A DNA stretch of 64,000 nucleotides from Alphaproteobacteria bacterium. Its GTDB lineage: Bacteria; Pseudomonadota; Alphaproteobacteria; Acetobacterales; Acetobacteraceae. The stretch lies in contig VGDM01000004.1 of NCBI GenBank assembly GCA_016869715.1, positions 62,001 through 126,000 on the forward strand, in the 5' to 3' direction. Positions 43,245 to 52,087 of the stretch are shown here, piece after piece. The notes under the pieces are model-generated. The model saw only the letters and a list, made by a program, of their open reading frames with translations, was not told where the DNA came from and made no database searches. A program made the translations under genes and the position numbers. Position 1 is the first letter of the stretch. Each line of letters begins with the position of its first letter.

Positions 43245-45302
43245 TTATTCCACCGCCTCGCGCTTGTCAGCCAGACGCACACCACCCTTTGGGATGCGGA
43301 TATCGTCAATGAAATCCTGCATCGCCTGGCTTGGCGCCGTGGTGAATTGCGACACCACATAGATGACCAGGAAGGAGACCGGCACGCCAAAGATCCCGGC
43401 GGAAATGCTGCCAATCCCCCACATGCGCCCGGTCACCCGGTTACGCAGCACGACGGTATCAGTGTTCATTGGGCTGCCCCAGATATTCCCAAGCCATGCG
43501 AGCGCCCCATCCTTCACATTGGCTGCATTGGCAATAATGGCCTGAGCTTCAGCCCGGAGCGCCTCAGACGTGAATTGTTGATTGATCGCGATCACCTGAC
43601 GTGCCGCGGCAACAATCTTGTCCGAAGTGCCAAAGAGCTGAATGAAATGCAGCCCGAACCATTCAGAATGCAGCATGTAGCCAAAGGTGATCACGTAGCC
43701 CACGGCCATACCGACGACAGCGGCAATATTGGTGGTTTTCTTATACCACACCCCCATTACCAAAGCCGCGAATAGCCCGGCGGCAGCGATGGAGAAGGCC
43801 CAGGCCACAAGGAACAGAATATCTGCCCCGGCATTGCCCGCCACCCAAGCCGCGGCAACTGCCACGGTCAGCAACAAGACGCGTGAGACGGTCAGCCGGC
43901 GCGCGGTCGGCGCGTTGCGGTCAATCATCTTGTAGTACACGTCATGCGACAGCGCATTGGCGAGTGCGAGCAGCAGGCCATCGGCGGTGGAAAGCGCCGC
44001 CGCCAGACCGCCAGCCGCCACCAGACCCGCGATCACATAAGGCAGCCCCGCGATTTCCGGTGTGGCAAGCACAACCACGTCCGGATGGATGCGAAATTCA
44101 TTCCATTGCAGGATGCCGTCCCGGTTCACGTCTACAATATTGATCCACGGCACGCCATAGGGGGAGACGATCTGCCAGTTCTTGATCCAGTCCGGCAGGC
44201 TCGCAATTGGTTGGCCGATGATGTTCTGGTAGATTTCCACCTTCGCGAAGGCGGCATAGGCCGGCGCCGTGAAGTAGAGCAGGAAGATGAAGAACAGCGA
44301 CCAAGCCACGGATTGGCGCGCTTCCTTCACCGAAGGCGTGGTGAAGTAGCGCATCAGGATATGCGGCAAGGAAGCCGTGCCGACCATGAGGCAGAAAACC
44401 AGCGCGAACCAATTGATTGCCGCCGGCAAGGAGAATTGCCCATTCGCCCCGATGAAGGGCGCGCTATGCCAGCCGGTCACACCGGGCGGCGGGGTCATGC
44501 CCGCAGCGCGGAAGCCGTTTTCCAACTCAGCAATCCGCTCCAGCGCAAAGCCATACATCACCTGCGGGAGCGGCACGCCCGTGACCTTGGCCGACATCAG
44601 GAAGGCCGGGATCAGATAGGCGATGATCAGCACAATATACTGCGCCACCTGCGTCCATGTAACGGCGCGCATGCCGCCCAGCATGGAGCAGACCAGAATG
44701 CCGGCAAGACCCACAAACACGGCAAGGGTGAAGGACACGTCCAGAAAGCGTTGGGTGATGATACCGACACCGACGATTTGTGCAACGACATAAACGAAGG
44801 ATGCGGTGATCAGGATTGTCACGCCGATCAGGCGGGCGGCATTGCCGCCATAGCGCGCGCCCAGGAAGTCCGGCACGGTATATTGACCGAATTTCCGCAG
44901 ATAGGGCGCCAACAGAATGGCGACCAGCATGTAACCGCCGGTCCAGCCCAGGATGAAGGCAAGACCGCCATAGCCAAGGGCGTAAAGGCTGCCCGCCATG
45001 CCGATGAAGCTTGCCGCTGACATCCAGTCCGAACCGGTTGCCATGCCGTTGTAAAGTGCAGGCACACGCCGCCCTGCGACGTAATATTCAGTGACTGCCT
45101 GGGTGCGGCTGATGATGCCGATATAGGCATAGACGCCGATTGTGAGGCCCACGAACAAATAGCCGAGAATGCGATCCGGCACGCCCATTTGTTCGAGAAT
45201 GGCGATGATCACGACAAAAGCCGCGAACCCGCCCGTATAGCCGGCGTAAATCTTGCCGAGCGAGGCGATAAAGGGGTCCTTTTCCTTGGAAGCGCCGCTC
45301 AT
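43245..45302 (-). CDS. sodium:solute symporter (VC_2705/ActP-like)
   Basis: This 685-aa secondary transporter of the SSS family has about 13 helices. Typical stretches are YYVAGRRVPALYNGMATGSDWMSA, FLGARYGGNAARLIG and GLVAAGGLAAALSTADGLLLA, the last holding the conserved sodium-site region. It contains a large insert around residues 370-420 (INIVDVNRDGILQWNEF), which reads like an EF-hand-type DxNxDG loop. Pairing with DUF4212 upstream and prpE downstream suggests acetate/propionate-type substrates. A Shine-Dalgarno AGGAGG lies in the DUF4212 end. Confidence 0.9.
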   Translation of the reverse strand: MSGASKEKDPFIASLGKIYAGYTGGFAAFVVIIAILEQMGVPDRILGYLFVGLTIGVYAYIGIISRTQAVTEYYVAGRRVPALYNGMATGSDWMSAASFIGMAGSLYALGYGGLAFILGWTGGYMLVAILLAPYLRKFGQYTVPDFLGARYGGNAARLIGVTILITASFVYVVAQIVGVGIITQRFLDVSFTLAVFVGLAGILVCSMLGGMRAVTWTQVAQYIVLIIAYLIPAFLMSAKVTGVPLPQVMYGFALERIAELENGFRAAGMTPPPGVTGWHSAPFIGANGQFSLPAAINWFALVFCLMVGTASLPHILMRYFTTPSVKEARQSVAWSLFFIFLLYFTAPAYAAFAKVEIYQNIIGQPIASLPDWIKNWQIVSPYGVPWINIVDVNRDGILQWNEFRIHPDVVVLATPEIAGLPYVIAGLVAAGGLAAALSTADGLLLALANALSHDVYYKMIDRNAPTARRLTVSRVLLLTVAVAAAWVAGNAGADILFLVAWAFSIAAAGLFAALVMGVWYKKTTNIAAVVGMAVGYVITFGYMLHSEWFGLHFIQLFGTSDKIVAAARQVIAINQQFTSEALRAEAQAIIANAANVKDGALAWLGNIWGSPMNTDTVVLRNRVTGRMWGIGSISAGIFGVPVSFLVIYVVSQFTTAPSQAMQDFIDDIRIPKGGVRLADKREAVE

Positions 45303-45306
45303 GGGA

Positions 45307-45612
45307 TCAATCCTCCTGCACGCCGAATTCTTCGTCGACCTGGTTCTGGCGGTTGGCGAACCAGAAAAGCGCCACGACGAAGATGATCAGGCTGCCCTGC
45401 GCGGCCATGTAAAAGCCAAAGGGGAAGCCCAGAATGCGGATGCTGTTAAGCGAGGGGGCGATCAAATGCACCACGAAGCTTGCGAAGAACCAAATGCCCA
45501 GAACAAGCAGCATCAGGCTGGATGTTTTGGCCCAATGGGCCGCAGCGGTGGCCTCACTCACCGCGGGGGCTTCCGTATTTGATGGCGCACCCCCAGGTTC
45601 AACCAACGGCAT
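45307..45612 (-). CDS. DUF4212 family symporter small subunit
   Basis: This 101-aa membrane protein has two helices (LMLLVLGIWFFASFVVHLI and GFYMAAQGSLIIFVVALFWF) and ends FANRQNQVDEEFGVQED, the classic DUF4212 signature. These proteins are encoded directly before VC_2705-type symporters, as YjcH precedes ActP in E. coli. The start was chosen at ATG 45612, preceded by GGAGGAGGGAG; the track start is upstream of this site. Confidence 0.92.
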   Translation of the reverse strand: MPLVEPGGAPSNTEAPAVSEATAAAHWAKTSSLMLLVLGIWFFASFVVHLIAPSLNSIRILGFPFGFYMAAQGSLIIFVVALFWFANRQNQVDEEFGVQED

Positions 45613-45698
45613 GAAACTCCCTCCTCCGATGGTCGCCCCTTGGGAGCGACCTGTTTGACCTGCCCTGACCACGCTGACGCGCGACCCGATTCGGGCAT

Positions 45699-45728
45699 TT
45701 GACAGCCTGAATCGCTGGCGGCGATAAC
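45699..45728 (+). promoter_or_regulatory. sigma-70-type promoter for the 209-aa protein
   Basis: TTGACA (45699-45704), 18-base spacer, GATAAC (45723-45728). It predicts transcription from about 45735, which lies after the track start at 45729 and so favours the ATG at 45780. Confidence 0.55.
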
Positions 45729-45779
45729 ATGCTGCTAACCCAGTCGCAACAAGCTTTTTTACAAGGAATTCAGCCCCTG

Positions 45780-46409
45780 ATGCGCTTCCTACGCCGCCTG
45801 CTGGGCAGCCCGCCCTCTCCGGCGCCCCAGGATTTCGGGACCTTCCTGCACCGCCAGGGCGCCTTTGTCGCGCAAAAGACGGTGCTGGATTATTGCCGGG
45901 TGAAGGTGGGGCGGAATGAGGTCGCCTTCTTCGGTGATCCAGATTTTCAGGCCGCGCTGAACCATTGCCGCTGGCAGGTGTTTCTGGCTGCGCAAAGCGA
46001 TGTCATGGCCCTGGCGGAGGCCTGGCTTCGGCCCTTCTGGCGGGGTCAGGAGCCGCTTTTACTGGAAAGCCTGGTCGCACTGCATGCCGATTTCATGGCC
46101 GATGGCACCCCTCCGGAGGAGGAAAGGGCGGCTTTTGGCGACAGCCTAACTGCCCTGCCGGGGCATCTGGCGCGCCTGCAATTGGCCGCGCCGCATGATG
46201 CGCGGACGCTCCCCCTGCTGGCCGAGGCACCGCTTTTTGCAACCCTGCCGATCCATCCCGACCAAAGGAAGGACGAGGGCCCCGCGATCCGCGGCGCCTT
46301 GCGGTTTCATATGCTTTCGACACAGCAGGAAATGGAACGCGGCTTCGACCCGGCGGGGCTGAGCCTGCGCTGGCGCAATCAGCCAAAGGATGTTTTGCCC
46401 GAGACATAA
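45780..46409 (+). CDS. conserved-looking protein of unknown function
   Basis: This 209-aa soluble protein, MRFLRRLLGSPPSPAPQDFG..., contains FLHRQGAFVAQKTVLDYCRVKVG and PDFQAALNHCRWQVFLAAQSDVMALAEAWL, a predicted mostly helical fold with no membrane segment. No family was recognised. Start 45780 is preferred because the promoter at 45699-45728 would begin the mRNA after the track start. It lies between the divergent DUF4212/symporter operon and the CBS/DUF294 gene, 47 bases before the latter, so it probably belongs to the same module. Confidence 0.65.
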   Translation: MRFLRRLLGSPPSPAPQDFGTFLHRQGAFVAQKTVLDYCRVKVGRNEVAFFGDPDFQAALNHCRWQVFLAAQSDVMALAEAWLRPFWRGQEPLLLESLVALHADFMADGTPPEEERAAFGDSLTALPGHLARLQLAAPHDARTLPLLAEAPLFATLPIHPDQRKDEGPAIRGALRFHMLSTQQEMERGFDPAGLSLRWRNQPKDVLPET

Positions 46410-46456
46410 CCAAATGTCAGCAAATGACGGGTCATTGAAAGGCGTGCGCCTTGGAG

Positions 46457-47911
46457 ATGACTTGGACGGAAAAGCCTAACCTGGGAGCTGATGCCCCCAT
46501 CGCCGTGCTGACCGGCCTGGCCAGTGCGGCCATGGGTGCGGCGCCGCCGGCGCTGCCAGCCGCAACGCCCTTGGGCAAAGCCATCGCCGCCATGGCTACG
46601 GCGCGGGCTTCGGTCCTGATGGCGCTGGATGACACAGGCCGTGCCATTGGCATTCTGACCGAACAGGATATCGCCCGCCGCGTGGTCTTCCGCCTTGGCC
46701 CCGAGGCACCGCTTGCGGCCGCCATGACCGCGCCGCTGATCGCCTGCACCCGGGATGAAGGGCTCTGGCGCGCCATTGCACTGCTCCGCCAACATTGCCT
46801 CAGGCATTTGTCGGTGCTGGATGAAGCCGGGCTCTGCCTTGGCATGCTGCATCGGGCCGAGGCGCTTGCGGCTGTCTCCGGCGGGCTGCTGACGCATCTC
46901 GCAGCGCTGTCGGGCGATGTCGCCGCCATCAAAGCGGCCCAGGCCGGTATTGCCCGCGCGCTGTTGGGCGGAGGGCTGAGTGCGGAAGCCGTGGTGCGGC
47001 TAGTGAACGGCACCAATCTGGGTTTACATCGGCGCATTCTTGCGGAAACACTCGCCGATCATGGCCCAGCGCCGGTGCCCTTCACCCTGCTGGTCATGGG
47101 CAGCCTGGGGCGGGGCGAAAGCCTGCTCACGCCTGATCAGGATAATGGCCTGATATTGGAAGACTACCCGGATCAGGATCACGGCAGCGTGGATGCCTGG
47201 TTCCGCCCCTTTACCGAGGATTTCAACCAGCGCCTGGATCAGGCTGGCTTTCCGCACTGCCCTGGGGGGATCATGGCGCGCAATCCGCTTTGGCGGAAAA
47301 CGGCGCGGCAATGGCGCGATCAAATGGGCGTCTGGGCCAATCGCCGCGCCGGGGCGGCCTTGCTGTTTGGCGATATCGTATTTGATTTCCGCCCCACGCG
47401 GGGGGGCGAGGCAGAGGCGGCTTCGCTCAGGCGACATCTGGCCGCGCTATTGGCGTCCCGCCCGCCCTGGTTGGCGGCCATGGCAGCGCAAAACAGCAGC
47501 CTGCAGGTGGGGCTCACGCTATTTGGTGGCTTTGCCGATGATGAACCCGGCCCCGGCAGCCGGACGGATTTGAAGCTGCATGGGCTGATGCCGCTGGTGG
47601 CCGCCACCCGGCTTTTGGCGCTGCGCGACGGCATCACCGAAACCGGGACTTCAGCGCGCATTGCGGCCCTGGCCACGCGCGGCAGCATCGCCGCGCGGGA
47701 AGCAAGCAGCGTGCAGGCTGGCTTTGCCCTGCTGCTGGATGTTGTCTTGCGCCAGCAATTGGCCGATCACGCCGCCGGCCGCCGCCCCGGCAATCTGGTG
47801 GATACGGCCGCCATGCCCAAGGAAGCGCGGCAGGCATTGCGGGAGGCTTTGAAAGCCGTGCGCAGCTTCTCCCACTCCAGCTTCGCGGGTTTCACAGGTG
47901 AAGTCTGGTAG
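46457..47911 (+). CDS. CBS-domain protein with DUF294 nucleotidyltransferase domain
   Basis: This 484-aa protein has two N-terminal CBS motifs (about 25-145; GRAIGILTEQDIARRV and RHLSVLDEAGLCLGML), then a GlnD-like nucleotidyltransferase domain with the GS motif LLVMGSLGRGESLLTPDQDNGLI, where GSxxR and DxD-type acids are present, and a helical DUF294 C-terminal part. It may bind adenine nucleotides and modify a partner by nucleotidylation. Such genes commonly neighbour acetate symporter/acyl-CoA synthetase loci. ATG 46457 is used over the TTG two codons earlier. Confidence 0.87.
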   Translation: MTWTEKPNLGADAPIAVLTGLASAAMGAAPPALPAATPLGKAIAAMATARASVLMALDDTGRAIGILTEQDIARRVVFRLGPEAPLAAAMTAPLIACTRDEGLWRAIALLRQHCLRHLSVLDEAGLCLGMLHRAEALAAVSGGLLTHLAALSGDVAAIKAAQAGIARALLGGGLSAEAVVRLVNGTNLGLHRRILAETLADHGPAPVPFTLLVMGSLGRGESLLTPDQDNGLILEDYPDQDHGSVDAWFRPFTEDFNQRLDQAGFPHCPGGIMARNPLWRKTARQWRDQMGVWANRRAGAALLFGDIVFDFRPTRGGEAEAASLRRHLAALLASRPPWLAAMAAQNSSLQVGLTLFGGFADDEPGPGSRTDLKLHGLMPLVAATRLLALRDGITETGTSARIAALATRGSIAAREASSVQAGFALLLDVVLRQQLADHAAGRRPGNLVDTAAMPKEARQALREALKAVRSFSHSSFAGFTGEVW

Positions 47912-47920
47912 GCGGCCTTT

Positions 47921-48630
47921 TCAGAAATGCTCTGCCGTCGCGGCCATGGCGGCCGTCAGGCGGCTGCGCCGGGCCAATTCCGCCAGATCATCCACGCCGC
48001 GCGCCGCGGCACGTGCGATCAGGCTGACCCAAAGCGCCGCTGTCGCCTCCGCATCACCCAGCACTTGATGCCGCCCGGCAATCGCAATGCCCGCCTGGCC
48101 ACAAAGCCCATCGAGGGAATGATCCGCCTCCTGCGGATCGAGCCAGCGTGACGTCGCAACACTTCACAGGAGGGGATTGCCGATGGCGGGCGCGCCGCGA
48201 AACTCCCCAGCAAAAAAATCAGGGCGCGGTCAAAGGCAGCATTATGCGCGACCAGCACATCATCACCGTTAAATTCCTGAAACTGCGCAAGCGCTGCGGC
48301 GGCGGGCGGTGAGTCGGCTACCATGGCGTCGGTAATGCCGTGATAGCGGATGGACCCGGGCGGGATGTTGCAAGCGGGGTTGACCAGGGTGGTGAAGCTT
48401 TCGCGCGCCTCGCCATCGCGCAGCCGGACTGCGCCGATGGACAGCAGCCGGTCGCCGCCGCTGACATCAAGCCCGGTTGATTCCAGATTAAACACCACAT
48501 AGCGCTGGGCGATCAGCGGGCCGGCGGGAAGGGGCGCACGGAAATGCGCCCGGGCGCGGAGGGATTCGCGAAAGCTTGGCTTCAGCCCATTGCCGAATGC
48601 GCCCAGGGCACGGCGGAGGAAGCCGCTCAT
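47921..48630 (-). pseudogene. DnaQ-family 3'-5' exonuclease, decayed
   Basis: The N-terminal half reads LIAQRYVVFNLESTGLD, where the catalytic DxE is NxE, then RLLSIGAVRL and VLVAHNAAFD. At T7 (A7 on plus, 48212-48218) the frame shifts: the expected continuation FAGEFRGAPAIGNPLL is in another frame, which meets TGA at 48164-48166 and then reads SRWLDPQEADHSLDGL and GRHQVLGDAEATAALW (ExoIII motif) to TGA at 47921. Three independent defects (Asp-to-Asn, frameshift, nonsense) argue for true decay. It would lie in the symporter/prpE module between the DUF294 gene and prpE. Confidence 0.85.
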
Positions 48631-48843
48631 GGACGGGCGTGCTGGCTTGGGGTGGGGCGGGGCAGAGCCATGGACTCAGCCTCGCATAGTTTGGCTGAGG
48701 GTTTCCAGAAATCTCGGCGGGTGGCTTGCGCCAGCGCAAAACCAGGCGGCGCGGCACGCGATTATTGCATCGGGGCTTGCGCTGCGCCCCGCCAAGGCGG
48801 CAGGCTCAATTCAGTCCGGCGCTGCCGCATCAAAGGGGTAACC
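48631..48843. promoter_or_regulatory. divergent intergenic region, exonuclease pseudogene / prpE
   Basis: This 213-bp gap must carry the prpE promoter. The prpE frame is open through it but lacks homology to acyl-CoA synthetases. AAAGGGG at its right end is the probable prpE ribosome site. I saw no clear operator. Confidence 0.35.
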
Positions 48844-50739
48844 ATGTCCGAGGCCACGAAATATGACGCGACCCATGCGCGCTGGAAGCGCGACCCCGAA
48901 GCCTATTGGGCAGAGGCTGCGCGCGGCATTGATTGGGACCGCGCACCGCGGCGGATTTTCGATACCTCGATGGGCGTTTATGGGCGCTGGTTTCCCGATG
49001 CGGCCCTGAATACCTGCCATAATGCTGTGGACCGCCAGGTCGCCGCCGGGCGCGGGCAGCAGGATGCGATCATCTATGACAGCCCCATGACGGGGCAAAT
49101 TCAGCGCATCACCTATGCCGAATTGCAGAACCGCGTGGCGAAGCTGGCTGGCGCCCTGGCCGCGCGTGGCATTACCAAGGGCGATCGCGTCGTGATCTAT
49201 ATGCCGATGGTGCCGGAAGCGGCGATTGCCATGTTGGCCACCGCGCGGCTTGGCGCCGTGCATTCCGTCGTTTTTGGCGGCTTCGCGGCGGCGGAACTCG
49301 CGAGCCGCATTGCGGATGCCAAACCGAAAGCGATCATCAGCGCATCCTGCGGCTTGGAGCCAGGACACGTCGTCAAATACAAGCCGCTGCTGGATGAGGC
49401 AATTGCGCTTTCGCCGCATAAGCCATCCTGCGTGCTGATCCTGCAACGTCCGCAAGCGCCTTGCGATCTGACGCCGGGACGGGATGAGGATTTGCTGGCG
49501 GTGGAGGCAGCCGCCGCGCCGCACCCTTGCGTTTCTGTCGCCGCCACTGATCCGCTTTATATCCTGTACACTTCAGGCACCACCGGCCAGCCCAAGGGTA
49601 TTTTGCGCGATAATGGCGGGCATGCCGTCGCGCTGCATCATTCCATGGAACTGGTCTATGGCATGAGGCCCGGCGATGTTTATTGGGCGGCTTCTGATGT
49701 CGGCTGGGTGGTGGGGCATTCCTATATTGTCTACGCGCCGCTGCTGGCCGGCTGCACCACCGTCGTGTTTGAAGGCAAGCCGGTTGGCACGCCTGATCCG
49801 GGCACCTTCTGGCGCGTCTGCGCTGACCATGGCGTGAAGCTGCTGTTCACCGCGCCCACCGCCATTCGCGCCATCAAGAAGGAAGACCCGGATGGCGTTT
49901 TTCTGAAGAAATATGATTTGTCGAAGCTGGAAGCGCTTTATCTGGCGGGCGAGCGTTGTGACCCTGATACAATCATTTGGTCAGAACGGCTGTTGCAAAA
50001 ACCCGTGGTGGATCATTGGTGGCAGACCGAAACCGGCTGGACCATCACCGGCAATTTCCGGGGCCTCGGGCTTTTCCCAACCCGCGCCGGTTCCGGCGGC
50101 AAACCCGCGCCCGGCTATGATGTGGTGGTGCTGGATGAGGCCGGCCAACCGGTTCCGCGCGGGCAGATTGGCAGCCTTGCGGTGAAGCTGCCCTTGCCGC
50201 CATCAGCCTTGCCGACACTCTATCAGGCCGATGAACGTTTCAAGGAAGCCTATCTGTCGCATTTCGCAGGCCATTACAGCACTGCCGATGCCGGGATGAT
50301 TGACGAAGAGGGCTATGTTTCGGTGATGAGCCGGACGGATGACATCATCAATGTCGCGGGCCATCGGATTTCGACAGGGGCGATGGAAGAAGTGCTGGCA
50401 GCGCATCCCGATATCGCCGAATGCGCCGTGGTTGGCGTGCGCGATACGCTGAAGGGGCAGGTGCCACTCGGCCTGGTGGTGGTGAAATCCGGCGTGAACA
50501 AGCCAGAAGATACGCTGGCGCGCGAATTGGTGGGGCTGGTGCGCGAGAAGATCGGCCCCGTTGCTGCCTTCAAGGATGCGAAGGTGGTAGCGCGGCTGCC
50601 GAAAACACGTAGCGGCAAGATCCTGCGCGCCACTATGCGCAAGATCGCCGACGCCGAGCCCTATACCGCGCCGCCCACCATTGATGATCCGGCAATATTG
50701 GATGAGATCACGGCCGTGCTGAAACGGGCGATGCGGTGA
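48844..50739 (+). CDS. prpE: propionyl-CoA synthetase (acetyl-CoA synthetase family)
   Basis: This 631-aa adenylate-forming enzyme activates propionate (or acetate) to its CoA ester. The AMP-binding loop is YTSGTTGQPKGI followed by RDNGGHAVAL; ASDVGWVVGHSYIVYAPLLA and VFEGKPVGTPD are more typical of PrpE than of Acs. WWQTETGW and the C-terminal acetylation-site motif TRSGKILRATMRKIAD are present. The start was moved from 48544 to ATG 48844 (MSEATKYD). With the SSS/DUF4212 transporter it forms a plausible uptake-and-activation route; no methylcitrate-cycle genes are visible. Confidence 0.92.
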   Translation: MSEATKYDATHARWKRDPEAYWAEAARGIDWDRAPRRIFDTSMGVYGRWFPDAALNTCHNAVDRQVAAGRGQQDAIIYDSPMTGQIQRITYAELQNRVAKLAGALAARGITKGDRVVIYMPMVPEAAIAMLATARLGAVHSVVFGGFAAAELASRIADAKPKAIISASCGLEPGHVVKYKPLLDEAIALSPHKPSCVLILQRPQAPCDLTPGRDEDLLAVEAAAAPHPCVSVAATDPLYILYTSGTTGQPKGILRDNGGHAVALHHSMELVYGMRPGDVYWAASDVGWVVGHSYIVYAPLLAGCTTVVFEGKPVGTPDPGTFWRVCADHGVKLLFTAPTAIRAIKKEDPDGVFLKKYDLSKLEALYLAGERCDPDTIIWSERLLQKPVVDHWWQTETGWTITGNFRGLGLFPTRAGSGGKPAPGYDVVVLDEAGQPVPRGQIGSLAVKLPLPPSALPTLYQADERFKEAYLSHFAGHYSTADAGMIDEEGYVSVMSRTDDIINVAGHRISTGAMEEVLAAHPDIAECAVVGVRDTLKGQVPLGLVVVKSGVNKPEDTLARELVGLVREKIGPVAAFKDAKVVARLPKTRSGKILRATMRKIADAEPYTAPPTIDDPAILDEITAVLKRAMR

Positions 50740-50740
50740 G

Positions 50741-50782
50741 CATTTTCAAGCCAAGTGGAATCACTTGGCTGCTCGGAAAATG
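50741..50782. terminator. large hairpin between convergent prpE and thioesterase genes
   Basis: AGCCAAGTG-gaat-CACTTGGCT (9 bp, 50749-50770) is enclosed by a second stem CATTTTC/GAAAATG. It starts right after the prpE stop and lies between convergent genes, so it could serve both strands, though no clean T-run follows on either. Confidence 0.5.
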
Positions 50783-50801
50783 TGATCAAAAATAGCTTAT
50801 T

Positions 50802-51230
50802 TTAGTCTTCAATCCCATCGCGGTTTTCGATGGCCATGAAGGTCGCGGTCAGGAAGGCGATCAGCCTTTCCTGATCGGCGGTCACCGCGAAGATTTCCGT
50901 CTGCACGAGGCTGAGCGTGCGCCCGGCCTTCAGTACCTTTCCGCGCGCGATGATGTGATTTCCCACAGCGGGTGCCAAGAAATTGATTTTCATTTCTGTC
51001 GTCAGTACGCCGCGATTGGCAGGCATGAGACTGAGCGCAGCATAACCTGCTGCGCTATCGGCAATGGCGGTCAAGGCGCCGCCATGGACAAAACCATGCT
51101 GCTGCGAAAGCTCTGGCTTTGGCGTGAGTGAGATTTCAACCTCACCGGGCGCGATACGCGTCATCTCCGCACCAAACAGCCGCATCAGCCCTTGCTTGGC
51201 GAAGCTGGTGCGAAGGCGGGTTTCCACCAT
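50802..51230 (-). CDS. PaaI-family hotdog thioesterase
   Basis: This 142-aa hotdog-fold protein has the PaaI/DUF4442-like motif QQHGFVHGGALTAIADSAAGYAA followed by VLTTEMKINFLAPAVG and GRTLSLVQTEIF. It hydrolyses acyl-CoA thioesters, often of aromatic or short acyl chains; the substrate is unknown. It is transcribed on the minus strand 11 bases downstream of the YebC gene. Confidence 0.87.
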   Translation of the reverse strand: MVETRLRTSFAKQGLMRLFGAEMTRIAPGEVEISLTPKPELSQQHGFVHGGALTAIADSAAGYAALSLMPANRGVLTTEMKINFLAPAVGNHIIARGKVLKAGRTLSLVQTEIFAVTADQERLIAFLTATFMAIENRDGIED

Positions 51231-51241
51231 GCCGATGGCGC

Positions 51242-51964
51242 CTATTCCACCGCAAGATTGGCGTAGATATTCTGGATATCGTCGTGGTCATCCAGCATAT
51301 CGAGCAGCTTCATCACATCCTTGGCGCGTTCCTCATCCAGCTGGAGGCCATTGGTGGACCACCATTCAAGCCTGGCCGCTTCCGCCGTACCAAAGCGCGC
51401 TTCCAGGGCATCACGCACCGCGGCGAAGTCTTCCACACTGGTGGAAACCTCATGCCCGTCTTCGGTGCTTTCCACATCCTCGGCGCCGGCTTCAATCACG
51501 GCTTCCAGCATGGCATCGGCCGAGGCGATATCCGGCTTGTAGCGCAGCACGCCCTTCCGTTCGAATTGGAAGGCGACCGAGTTCGTCTCCCCCAGCGTAC
51601 CGCCATTCTTGGCGAACATAGACCGCAAATCGCCACCAGTGCGGTTGCGGTTATCGGTCAGCGCTTCGGCGATGATCGCAATGCCATGCGGGCCATAGCC
51701 TTCATAGCGCACTTCCTCGTAATCCTCGCCCTGCCCGGCGGTCACCGCGCGCTTGATGGCGCGGTCAATCGTATCGCGCGTCATATTCGCGGTCAGCGCG
51801 GCCTTCATCGCAGCGCGCAGCCGCGGATTGGCCGCCGGGTCGGGCAGGCCAATCTTGGCGGAGACAGTGATTTCGCGAATGAGCTTGCCGAAGACCTGCG
51901 CCTTTTTCGCACCCTGGGCAGCCTTGCGGTGCATGACGTTTTTCGCGTGGGAATGGCCGGCCAT
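51242..51964 (-). CDS. yebC: YebC/PmpR family protein
   Basis: This 240-aa protein starts [21 protein letters not shown], the family hallmark, and has [44 protein letters not shown] and [10 protein letters not shown]. Members were described as DNA-binding regulators and, more recently, as translation factors for proline-rich stalls. The start was set at ATG 51964; the track's 23 extra N-terminal residues lie before the conserved opening. Confidence 0.93.
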   Translation of the reverse strand: MAGHSHAKNVMHRKAAQGAKKAQVFGKLIREITVSAKIGLPDPAANPRLRAAMKAALTANMTRDTIDRAIKRAVTAGQGEDYEEVRYEGYGPHGIAIIAEALTDNRNRTGGDLRSMFAKNGGTLGETNSVAFQFERKGVLRYKPDIASADAMLEAVIEAGAEDVESTEDGHEVSTSVEDFAAVRDALEARFGTAEAARLEWWSTNGLQLDEERAKDVMKLLDMLDDHDDIQNIYANLAVE

Positions 51965-52087
51965 TGCCGTAACTTCCATATGTGTATGTAAGAAACCGAC
52001 GCGGCTTATATCCCTTGACGGGGGGGACGCCAAGCGCGCGCGGGGCGCCCGGCAACCGCTGTGCGGCCCAAGGGGGCGCCGCTTCAG

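Noticed and set aside
48544-48843. N-terminal 100-codon extension of prpE
   Set aside because: Acyl-CoA synthetase similarity begins at MSEATKYD with a ribosome site; the extension overlaps the exonuclease pseudogene on the other strand.
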